Source of the DNA: CAYXOX01 sp964466745
GTDB lineage: Bacteria; Pseudomonadota; Alphaproteobacteria; Rhodobacterales; Rhodobacteraceae
Length of the DNA stretch: 6,900 nucleotides
Direction: 5' to 3'
Assembly (NCBI GenBank): GCA_964466745.1
Contig: CAYXOX010000159.1
Coordinates: 1-6,900 of the forward strand
The notes beneath the pieces are model-generated. The model saw only the letters and a program-made list of their open reading frames with translations, did no database searches and was not told where the DNA came from. Both the position numbers and the translations under genes were made by a program. Below are positions 1 through 5,789 of the stretch, in pieces. How positions within the stretch are numbered: the first letter of the stretch is position 1; the number at the start of each line of letters is the position of its first letter.

Positions 1-174
1 AACATGGGCGTCGCGGTCCGGCTGCTTCCGGCCAAGGGCATGACGCTGCCCTTCGTGAGCTACGGCGGCTCCTCGCTGATTGCGGGGGGCATTGCAGTGG
101 GCATGCTGCTGGCGCTCACGCGCCACCGGCCGCAGGGCGAACTGGGCGACATCCTGCTCCGGCGGGGACGGTGA
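1..174 (+). CDS. ftsW: FtsW, septal peptidoglycan glycosyltransferase (C-terminal 57 residues; 5' truncated by window edge)
   Basis: FtsW is a polytopic inner-membrane SEDS-family glycosyltransferase that polymerises lipid II at the division septum together with its partner transpeptidase FtsI. Reading frame 1 from the first base gives 57 residues ending at TGA 172-174. The segment GMTLPFVSYGGSS (window residues 13-25) is the highly conserved SEDS motif before the last transmembrane helix. It is followed by a hydrophobic helix (about residues 26-39) and a short polar cytoplasmic tail rich in Arg. FtsW is preferred over the paralogue RodA because the next gene is murG, the standard dcw order. 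The stop lies 1 nt before the murG start, so the two are probably translationally coupled. The N-terminal part of the gene is outside the window. Confidence 0.95.
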   Translation, partial: NMGVAVRLLPAKGMTLPFVSYGGSSLIAGGIAVGMLLALTRHRPQGELGDILLRRGR

Positions 175-175
175 G

Positions 176-1273
176 GTGGCGGGCGCGCCGCTTCTGCTGA
201 TCGCCGCCGGAGGCACGGGCGGACACATGTTTCCCGCCCAGGCGCTCGCGGAGGCGATGCTGCGCAGGGGATGGCGGGTGCGGCTTTCCACGGATGCGCG
301 CGGCGCGCGTTACGCCGGCGGGTTTCCCCATGTGGTGGAGGTGGAGCGCGTGGCTTCGGGCACGCCGGCGCGCGGCGGCGCGGCGGCGCGCCTCGCGGTG
401 CCGTTCCGCATCGCGGCCGGCGTGACGATGGCAACGGTTCGCGCGGTGCGCGAGCGGCCGCGCGTGGTGGTGGGTTTCGGCGGCTACCCCGCGATCCCGG
501 CGCTGGCCGCGGCGTGGCTGCTGCGGGTGCCCCGGATGATCCACGAGCAGAACGGCGTGCTGGGCCGGGTGAACGAGGCGTTCGCTCGCCGGGTGCACCG
601 GGTGGCCTGCGGCACCTGGCCCACCGCGCTGCCCTCCGGGGTGGAGGGCGTGCATACCGGCAATCCCGTGCGAGCCGCCGTCCGTGCGGCGGAGGGAGCG
701 CCCTACGTTCCTCCTGGGGAAGGGCCGCTCCACGTTCTCGTCATCGGGGGCAGCCAGGGTGCCCGGGTGCTCTCCAAGACAGTGCCGAAGGCGCTGGCCG
801 AGCTGCCCGCCCCCATGCGCCAGCGCCTGCTGGTGTCGCACCAGGCGCGGCCCGAAGACGCCGCAGAGGTGGAGCGCGCGTATTCCCGCTCGGGCATTGC
901 CTGCGACGTTCAGGGCTTCTTCCGGGACGTGCCCAAGCGCCTTGCCGAGGCCCAGCTCGTGATAAGCCGCTCGGGGGCCTCTTCTGTGGCCGACATCTCG
1001 GTCATCGGCCGGCCTTCGATCCTGATCCCCTACGCGGCGGCGGCCGGGGATCACCAGACGGCGAACGCCCGCGCGCTCTCTTCGGCGCAGGCGGCGATCC
1101 TCATACCGGAGAGCAAACTTGCACCCGGCACGCTTTCGGAGCACATCGCACGTGTTCTGACCGATGCCGAAGGTGCCGCCGCCATGGCCGCGGCCGCGCG
1201 GGCGGCAGCGCGCCCCGATGCGGCCGAGCGGCTGGCGGACCTGGTTGAAGAGCTGGCAGAACGGGGACGATAG
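176..1273 (+). CDS. murG: MurG, UDP-GlcNAc:lipid I N-acetylglucosaminyltransferase
   Basis: MurG is a peripheral protein on the cytoplasmic face of the membrane that transfers GlcNAc from UDP-GlcNAc to lipid I, giving lipid II. From the GTG at 176 the product is 365 residues, normal for the family (about 355-365). It has a GT-B fold. The N-terminal acceptor domain carries the glycine loop GGTGGH (12-17), GFGGY (100-104) and HEQN (123-126). The C-terminal donor domain carries GGSQGA (191-196) and SRSGASSVADIS (264-275), followed by GDHQTANA. The frame stays open upstream to an ATG at 80, but that stretch overlaps ftsW and reads as non-MurG sequence. GTG 176 sits 1 nt after the ftsW stop and directly before the conserved start AGAPLLLIAAGG, so it was chosen. 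At 273 there is Asp where E. coli MurG has the donor-binding Glu269. The alignment is by eye. Confidence 0.96.
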   Translation: MAGAPLLLIAAGGTGGHMFPAQALAEAMLRRGWRVRLSTDARGARYAGGFPHVVEVERVASGTPARGGAAARLAVPFRIAAGVTMATVRAVRERPRVVVGFGGYPAIPALAAAWLLRVPRMIHEQNGVLGRVNEAFARRVHRVACGTWPTALPSGVEGVHTGNPVRAAVRAAEGAPYVPPGEGPLHVLVIGGSQGARVLSKTVPKALAELPAPMRQRLLVSHQARPEDAAEVERAYSRSGIACDVQGFFRDVPKRLAEAQLVISRSGASSVADISVIGRPSILIPYAAAAGDHQTANARALSSAQAAILIPESKLAPGTLSEHIARVLTDAEGAAAMAAAARAAARPDAAERLADLVEELAERGR

Positions 1274-1280
1274 AATGGAC

Positions 1281-1285
1281 GGAAG
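1281..1285 (+). promoter_or_regulatory. Ribosome binding site deciding the murC start
   Basis: GGAAG lies 7 nt before the ATG at 1293. An in-frame ATG also exists at 1275, 1 nt after the murG stop. That one has a purine-rich GGGGA at 1263-1267 and would add six residues (MDGSLQ). The 1293 start yields MNAATKLP, the N-terminus I recall for Rhodobacterales MurC, so it is preferred. Confidence 0.55.
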
Positions 1286-1292
1286 CCTCCAG

Positions 1293-2695
1293 ATGAACGC
1301 AGCCACGAAGCTCCCCGTCGATGTCGGCCCGATCCATTTCACGGGGATCGGCGGCATCGGCATGTCGGGGATCGCGGAGGTGCTGCTGAACCTTGGCTAC
1401 ACGGTGCAGGGCTCGGATCTGAAACCCTCGAAGATCACCGAGCGGCTCAAGGCCCAGGGCGCGCGCGTGTTCGACGTTCAGTCCGCCGGGAACCTCGAGG
1501 GCGCGCAGGTCGTCGTGATCTCCAGCGCGATCAAGCCCGGCAACCCCGAGCTCGACGAGGCCCGGAGGCTCGGACTGCCGGTGGTGCGGCGCGCGGAGAT
1601 GCTCGCCGAGCTGATGCGCCTGAAATCCAATGTTGCCGTGGCCGGCACCCACGGCAAGACGACGACGACGACCATGGTCGCCACGCTGCTCGACGCCGGG
1701 GGCTTCGATCCCACCGTCATCAACGGCGGCGTGATCCACGCCTATGGCTCGAACGCCCGGAGTGGATGGTGGTGGAGGCCGACGAGAGCGACGGCACCTT
1801 CACCCGCCTGCCGGCAACCATCGCCATCGTCACCAACATCGACCCCGAGCACATGGAGCACTGGGGCACGCTGGAGCGTTTGCGGAACGGCTTTCACGAG
1901 TTCGTATCGAACATCCCGTTCTACGGGCTCGCGGTCTGCTGCACGGATCACCCCGAGGTGCAGGCCCTCGTCGGCCGGATCACCGATCGCCGCGTGATGA
2001 CCTTCGGCTTCAACGCCCAGGCCGACGTGCGCGCCGTGGCCCTGCGCTACGAGGGCGGCGGCGCCTATTTCGACGTGGCCCTGCAGGCGGAGGGAACGCT
2101 GATCGAGGGGTGTCACCTGCCCATGCCCGGCGATCACAACGTCTCGAACGCGCTTGCCGCGGTTGCGGTGGCGCGGCACCTCGGCATGAAGGCCGCGGAG
2201 ATCCGCGAGGCGCTGGCCGGGTTCGCCGGCGTGAACCGGCGCTTCACGAAGGTGGGCGAGGTCGGCGGCGTTGCCGTGATCGACGACTACGGGCACCACC
2301 CGGTGGAGATCGCCGCCGTGCTGCGCGCCGCGCGGCAGGCGGTGGGGCAGACGCCCGGGGCGCGGGTGATCGCGGTGCACCAGCCGCACCGCTATTCGCG
2401 GCTCGCCACGCTCTTCGAGGAGTTCTGCGGCTGCTTCAACGAGGCCGACGTGGTGGGCATCTCCGAGGTCTACTCGGCAGGCGAGGCGCCGATCCCCGGG
2501 GCGTCGCGGGACGATCTCGTGGCGGGGCTCATCCGCCACGGCCATCGGCACGCCCGGGCCGTCCGCTCCGAGGAGGATCTCGAACGGCTCGTGCGCGAGC
2601 AGGCCCGGCCGGGCGATATCGTCGTCTGCCTCGGCGCGGGCACCATCAGCGCCTGGGCCAACGCGCTTCCCGAACGGCTCAAGGACTGGCATTGA
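1293..2695 (+). pseudogene. murC: MurC, UDP-N-acetylmuramate--L-alanine ligase, reading frame broken near 1760
   Basis: MurC is the cytoplasmic ATP-dependent ligase that attaches L-Ala to UDP-MurNAc. The 5' part (1293-1760, 156 residues) has the Rossmann start FTGIGGIGMSG (16-26) and the ATP P-loop GTHGKTTTTT (118-127), ending in AYGSNAR. The 3' part (1760-2695, 311 codons before TGA) is in another frame. It opens EWMVVEADESDGTF, with the catalytic acidic motif, then TNIDPEHMEHWG, GDHNVSNALAAV, GVNRRF, DDYGHHP and HQPHRYSR. In relatives, as I recall, NAR and EWM are separated by about four residues (M-G-x-G). Loss of 13 nt explains both the missing residues and the frame change, and would restore a 471-residue protein, the normal length. 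As written, translation runs into unrelated sequence and stops at 1995-1997, giving 234 residues that lack most of the central and all of the C-terminal domain. The rest shows no decay. Identity is certain; whether the break is biological is not. Confidence 0.93.
1752..1771 (+). other. Frameshift/deletion junction inside murC
   Basis: Up to CGG at 1758-1760 the MurC frame reads ...GSNAR. The same frame then reads S-G-W-W-W-R, which is not MurC. From GAG at 1760-1762 the frame one base back reads EWMVVEADES, which is. No in-frame slippery heptamer (X XXY YYZ) is present at the junction, and residues expected between NAR and EWM are absent. Missing DNA is therefore a better explanation than programmed recoding. 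Confidence 0.85.
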
Positions 2696-2753
2696 CGCCG
2701 GCCGGCTCCTGCCGCGGCGCCGCTTCTCTCGGGCGGGGCCGGGAGACGGGGCG
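2696..2753 (+). other. 58-nt murC to DUF2484 spacer with two short palindromes
   Basis: This gap is almost pure G+C and contains two perfect 10-bp palindromes, GCCGGCCGGC (2697-2706) and GCGGCGCCGC (2714-2723). Without loops they are poor RNA hairpins, and palindromes are common in DNA of this composition. The 3' end carries the ribosome site of the next gene. No promoter or terminator is recognisable. Confidence 0.4.
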
Positions 2754-3020
2754 ATGAGCGCCGCGCTGGTGCTCGCCTGCCTTTGGGTTGTCGCCGCGGC
2801 GGTGCTGGCGATGATGCCCTCGCGCGACAACCACTGGCGCTATGCCTACGGCCTGATCGCGGTGGGGATTCCGATCCTCGCCTACGTCTTCTGGCAGGAC
2901 GGGCTGGTGCCGGGGCTCATCGCGCTCGCCGCAGGCGTTTCGGTGCTGCGTTGGCCGGTTTGGTTTTTCCTGCGCTGGGTGGCACGCCGCCTCGGCCTGT
3001 GGCGCGGAGGCGCTTCGTGA
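2754..3020 (+). CDS. Small inner-membrane protein, DUF2484-like, function unknown
   Basis: This 88-residue protein is very hydrophobic, with three likely membrane segments (about residues 3-21, 31-47 and 51-72). A short polar loop PSRDNHWR (22-29) separates the first two, and the C-terminus is basic and Trp/Arg-rich (RWVARRLGLWR). There is no cleavable signal peptide pattern and no recognisable catalytic motif. Size, hydrophobic profile and position between murC and murB match the DUF2484 family, which I recall at this place in Rhodobacteraceae dcw clusters. That match is from memory and was not searched. ATG 2754 has GGGAG at 2741-2745, 8 nt upstream. The stop overlaps the murB start by 4 nt, so the two are probably translationally coupled. 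A role linked to envelope synthesis is inference from position only. Confidence 0.85.
   Translation: MSAALVLACLWVVAAAVLAMMPSRDNHWRYAYGLIAVGIPILAYVFWQDGLVPGLIALAAGVSVLRWPVWFFLRWVARRLGLWRGGAS
3006..3010 (+). promoter_or_regulatory. Strong Shine-Dalgarno site for murB inside the preceding gene
   Basis: A perfect GGAGG lies 6 nt before the GTG at 3017, within the last codons of the small membrane protein gene. It fixes the murB start at this GTG even though the frame stays open upstream to 2783. Confidence 0.75.
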
Positions 3021-3940
3021 CGCTTCCCGAGGTACGCGGGCGGCTCACGCCCGGGCGGGCCCTGGCCGATCTCACCTGGCTCCGCGTCGGTGGCCCGGCG
3101 GAGTGGCTGTTCCAGCCTGCCGATACCGAGGATCTCGCGCAGTTCCTCGCCGCGCTCCCCCCCGATGTGCCTGTCTTTCCGATGGGGGTCGGCTCCAACC
3201 TCATCGTGCGCGACGGGGGTATCCGCGGCGTGGTGATCCGCCTCGGGCGGGGCTTTTCGGCCATCGCCGTCGAGGGCGCGCGCGTGACGGCCGGCGCGGC
3301 GGCGCTCGATGCGCAGGTGGCCCGGCAGTCGGCAAGGGAAGGAGCGGACCTCGTTTTCCTGCGCACGATTCCCGGCAGTATCGGCGGTGCGGTTCGCATG
3401 AACGCCGGCTGCTACGGTACCTATGTCGCCGACCGCCTCGTCGAGGCAACCGCGGTGAGCCGCGAGGGCGAGATCCGCCGGCTCGGGCCCGAGGACCTCG
3501 CGTTCGGCTACCGGTCGAGCGCCCTGCCCGAGGGTTGGGTGTTCACCGAGGCGGTTTTCGCGGCGCCGCCCGGCGACCCGGGCGCGCTGGAAGCCGCGAT
3601 GGCCGAGCAACTGGCCCGGCGCGACGCCTCGCAGCCCACGAAGGAGCGCAGCGCCGGCTCCACCTTCCGCAACCCGGCGGGCTTCAGCTCCACTGGCCGC
3701 GCCGACGACATTCACGATCTCAAGGCCTGGAAGGTGATCGACGACGCCGGTTTGCGCGGCGCGCGCCTGGGCGGCGCGCAGATGAGCGAGAAACACCCGA
3801 ACTTCCTCATCAACGCGGGCGGCGCCACTGCGCGCGAACTCGAGGCGCTGGGCGAACATGTCCGAAAGACTGTTTACGAAAACAGCGGCATCGCGCTAGA
3901 GTGGGAAATCATGCGGGTGGGCGAGAACCTGTCCGGATAA
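3017..3940 (+). CDS. murB: MurB, UDP-N-acetylenolpyruvoylglucosamine reductase (FAD, NADPH)
   Basis: MurB is a cytoplasmic flavoenzyme that reduces UDP-GlcNAc-enolpyruvate to UDP-MurNAc, the substrate of MurC. The GTG start gives 307 residues. Motifs in order are: LRVGGPAEW (22-30) and GVGSNLIVRDGG (57-68), both in the FAD-binding region; LRTIPGSIGGAVRMNAGCYG (115-134), which holds the conserved Arg116 and the substrate/flavin loop; GSTFRNP (214-220) with the catalytic serine Ser215; and the C-terminal LEWEIMRVG (294-302), where Glu297 is the likely catalytic glutamate. The length and the short middle domain fit the shorter MurB class (Bacillus/Staphylococcus type) rather than the E. coli type. 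The start overlaps the upstream stop as GTGA and has an ideal ribosome site. The TAA is followed at once by a hairpin. Confidence 0.96.
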   Translation: MTLPEVRGRLTPGRALADLTWLRVGGPAEWLFQPADTEDLAQFLAALPPDVPVFPMGVGSNLIVRDGGIRGVVIRLGRGFSAIAVEGARVTAGAAALDAQVARQSAREGADLVFLRTIPGSIGGAVRMNAGCYGTYVADRLVEATAVSREGEIRRLGPEDLAFGYRSSALPEGWVFTEAVFAAPPGDPGALEAAMAEQLARRDASQPTKERSAGSTFRNPAGFSSTGRADDIHDLKAWKVIDDAGLRGARLGGAQMSEKHPNFLINAGGATARELEALGEHVRKTVYENSGIALEWEIMRVGENLSG

Positions 3941-3956
3941 GCCCGGAAAACCGGGC
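3941..3956 (+). repeat. Inverted repeat directly after the murB stop (hairpin 1)
   Basis: GCCCGG (3941-3946), loop AAAA, then CCGGGC (3951-3956) make a perfect 6-bp all-GC stem with a 4-nt loop. It begins at the base following the murB TAA. No T-run follows, so it is not a standard intrinsic terminator. It could slow polymerase, protect a 3' end or mark a processing site. Confidence 0.6.
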
Positions 3957-3972
3957 CGAGCAGAGCGGTAAA

Positions 3973-3992
3973 GCGGGCCGAAAGACGCCCGC
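3973..3992 (+). repeat. Second inverted repeat in the murB-ddl gap (hairpin 2)
   Basis: GCGGGC (3973-3978) and GCCCGC (3987-3992) form a perfect 6-bp stem with the 8-nt loop CGAAAGAC. It lies 16 nt after the first hairpin and ends 20 nt before the ddl ATG. No T-run follows. CGGGCCGA occurs twice in the gap, at 3952-3959 with one mismatch at its first bases and at 3974-3981, so the two elements are partly similar. Confidence 0.5.
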
Positions 3993-4012
3993 ATCAGAGG
4001 CAGAAACCGGGG

Positions 4013-4927
4013 ATGTCGAGCAGGGCAACCCAGCGCGTGGCCGTGTTGATGGGTGGCCCCTCCGCAGAGCGTGAGGTGTCGCTCTCGACGGGTCGCGAAT
4101 GCGCCGCGGCGCTGCGCGGCGAAGGGTTCACGGTTGTCGAGATCGACGCCGCGGCAGACCTTCCCGCACGACTTGCCGACACCGCTCCCGACGTGGTGTT
4201 CAACGCGCTGCACGGCCGCTGGGGCGAGGACGGCTGCGTGCAGGGCCTCCTCGAATGGCTCCGGCTTCCCTACACCCACTCGGGCGTGCTCGCCTCGGCG
4301 CTGGCCATGGACAAGGAGCGCACCAAGCAGGCCTATCGCGCCGCGGGCCTGCCGGTGGCCGAAAGCCGCGTGGCGCCGCGCGCCGAGATCGAGGCGGCCC
4401 ACGTCCTGCCCCCGCCCTACGTCGTCAAGCCTGTCTGCGAGGGGTCATCGGTCGGCGTCTACATCGTGGGTGCCGATGCCGAGGTTCCCCCCCGGCTCGA
4501 TGCCGCGCTGCCCGAGCTGTTGATGGTCGAGGCCTACGTGCCCGGCCGCGAGCTGACCACCTCGGTCATGGGCGACAGGGCGCTCGGCGTGACCGACATC
4601 CTCACCGAGGGCTGGTACGACTACGACGCCAAGTACCTGCCCGGCGGCTCGCGCCACGTGATCCCCGCCGAGGTCCCCGAAGAGATCTCCGCGCTCTGCG
4701 AGGCCTACGCGCTGAAAGCCCACGCGGCGCTCGGCTGCCGTGGCGTGAGCCGCACCGATTTCCGCTGGGACGAAGCGCGCGGCACGGCTGGCCTGATCCT
4801 GCTGGAAACCAACACCCAGCCCGGGATGACGCCCACCTCGCTGACACCCGAGCAGGCTGTCGCAGCAGGCATCGGCTTCGGGGCGCTCTGCCGCTGGATC
4901 GTGGAGGACGCCTCGTGCAACCGGTGA
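4013..4927 (+). CDS. ddl: Ddl, D-alanine--D-alanine ligase
   Basis: Ddl is a cytoplasmic ATP-grasp ligase that joins two D-Ala molecules for addition by MurF. The product is 304 residues, typical of DdlB. The N-terminal domain has GGPSAEREVSLSTG (14-27), where Glu19 matches the first D-Ala-binding glutamate. NALHGRWGEDG follows. The ATP-grasp domain has KPVCEGSSVGV (139-149), EAYVPGRELTTSV, the omega-loop region YDYDAKY (202-208), and the metal-binding set Asp249, Glu265 and Asn267 in ETNTQPGMTPTSL. The ATG at 4013 is the first possible start: the 24 upstream codons back to the murB stop are open in this frame but hold no ATG, GTG or TTG. Its ribosome site is weak (AGAGG 12 nt away), unlike its neighbours. 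The 3' end overlaps ftsQ by 13 nt. Its place in dcw suggests the ddlB paralogue. Confidence 0.96.
   Translation: MSSRATQRVAVLMGGPSAEREVSLSTGRECAAALRGEGFTVVEIDAAADLPARLADTAPDVVFNALHGRWGEDGCVQGLLEWLRLPYTHSGVLASALAMDKERTKQAYRAAGLPVAESRVAPRAEIEAAHVLPPPYVVKPVCEGSSVGVYIVGADAEVPPRLDAALPELLMVEAYVPGRELTTSVMGDRALGVTDILTEGWYDYDAKYLPGGSRHVIPAEVPEEISALCEAYALKAHAALGCRGVSRTDFRWDEARGTAGLILLETNTQPGMTPTSLTPEQAVAAGIGFGALCRWIVEDASCNR
4903..4908 (+). promoter_or_regulatory. Strong Shine-Dalgarno site for ftsQ inside ddl
   Basis: GGAGGA ends 6 nt before the GTG at 4915. A second in-frame GTG at 4924 overlaps the ddl stop as GTGA but would be 15 nt from this site. The spacing therefore favours 4915. Confidence 0.65.
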
Positions 4928-5784
4928 GCGAGCCCCGCCACGACCCGGCGCCGTCGCGTTGGGGCTACCGTCTGCAGCGCCTCTGGCTGACCCCGCTCTT
5001 CCGCGCGCTCATGCGGGTGGGCCTGCCGTCGTTTCTCGTGATCTTCGCGCTGGGCGCCTATTTCGCGCAGGAGGAAAACCGGCTGCGCGTGCAGCAGGCG
5101 TTCGCCGACGCGCGCGAATCCATCGAGACGCGCCCCGAGTTCACCGTTCAGATGATGCGTGTCGACGGCGCGAGCCCGGCACTGGCCGATGCCGTGCGCT
5201 CCGTGCTGCCCCTCAGCTTTCCCGTTTCTTCCTTCGATCTCGATCTCGAGACCATGCGTCAGACGGTGGCCTCGCTGCCGCCGGTGCGCAGCGCAAGCCT
5301 GCACATCCGGCCCGGCGGCGTGCTGCAGGTTCAGGTTTCCGAGCGTGTGCCGGTGGCCGTCTGGCGGCGTGGCGAGCAGCTTTTCCTCGTGGACGACGAA
5401 GGCGCGGTGACCGGTGCGATCTTCGCGCGCGCCGACCGCCCCGAGCTGCCGCTCCTCGCCGGGCAGGGGGCCGAACGCGCGGTGGAAGAGGCGCTCGCGC
5501 TGGTCGCCGCCGCACGGCCGCTGAAAGGCCGCCTGCGCGGCCTCGTGCGCGTGGGCGAGCGGCGATGGGACGTGGTGCTCGACCGCGACCAGCGGATCCT
5601 CCTGCCGATGGAGGGCGCGGTTTCGGCAATGGAACGGGTCGTGGCGCTGGCGCAGGCGCGCGACCTTCTGGAACGCGACGTCGCCGTGGTGGACCTGCGG
5701 GACGCCTCGCGACCGGTGGTGCGCCTCAATCCGCCGGCCGTCGAGGAACTGCGCGCAATAAGAAGCTTCAGGCTGGGAGAGTAA
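4915..5784 (+). CDS. ftsQ: FtsQ, cell division protein (POTRA domain)
   Basis: FtsQ is a single-pass inner-membrane protein that recruits FtsB/FtsL and links them to the septal synthase. From GTG 4915 it has 289 residues. There is a basic cytoplasmic tail (1-34, with the stretch DPAPSRWGYRLQRL). One membrane helix spans about 35-51. A polar linker follows, then a POTRA domain starting near FTVQMMRVDGAS (76-87) and running to about 145, and then the FtsQ beta domain. The C-terminal region contains VDLRDASRPVVRLNPPA, matching the usual ending of alphaproteobacterial FtsQ. Sequence conservation in this family is low, so the call rests on topology, the POTRA-like segment and the ddl-ftsQ-ftsA order. 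The frame is open far upstream (to 4099), but that part lies within ddl. The start overlaps ddl by 13 nt, implying coupled translation. Confidence 0.94.
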   Translation: MQPVSEPRHDPAPSRWGYRLQRLWLTPLFRALMRVGLPSFLVIFALGAYFAQEENRLRVQQAFADARESIETRPEFTVQMMRVDGASPALADAVRSVLPLSFPVSSFDLDLETMRQTVASLPPVRSASLHIRPGGVLQVQVSERVPVAVWRRGEQLFLVDDEGAVTGAIFARADRPELPLLAGQGAERAVEEALALVAAARPLKGRLRGLVRVGERRWDVVLDRDQRILLPMEGAVSAMERVVALAQARDLLERDVAVVDLRDASRPVVRLNPPAVEELRAIRSFRLGE

Positions 5785-5789
5785 CGCCG

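Noticed and set aside
116..1363. Minus-strand open frame of 415 codons opposite murG
   Set aside because: Low-complexity Arg/Gly/His composition with no motif. It is a mirror of the murG codon pattern.
1659..1673. Short ACG triplet run as a possible microsatellite in murC
   Set aside because: It encodes the conserved Thr run of the P-loop GTHGKTTTTT, so it is explained by protein function.
1744..2757. Plus-strand open frame of 337 codons over the second half of murC
   Set aside because: It is a third frame rich in Arg and Gly. The true MurC motifs (EADESD, DDYGHHP) are in the frame ending at 2695.
3941..3956. Intrinsic terminator after murB
   Set aside because: The stem is perfect but short, and no T-run follows, so it was recorded as an inverted repeat only.
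4099..5784. Reading ftsQ as a 561-residue protein starting inside ddl
   Set aside because: The upstream part is Arg-rich out-of-frame ddl sequence. The FtsQ start at 4915 has a strong ribosome site and normal family length.
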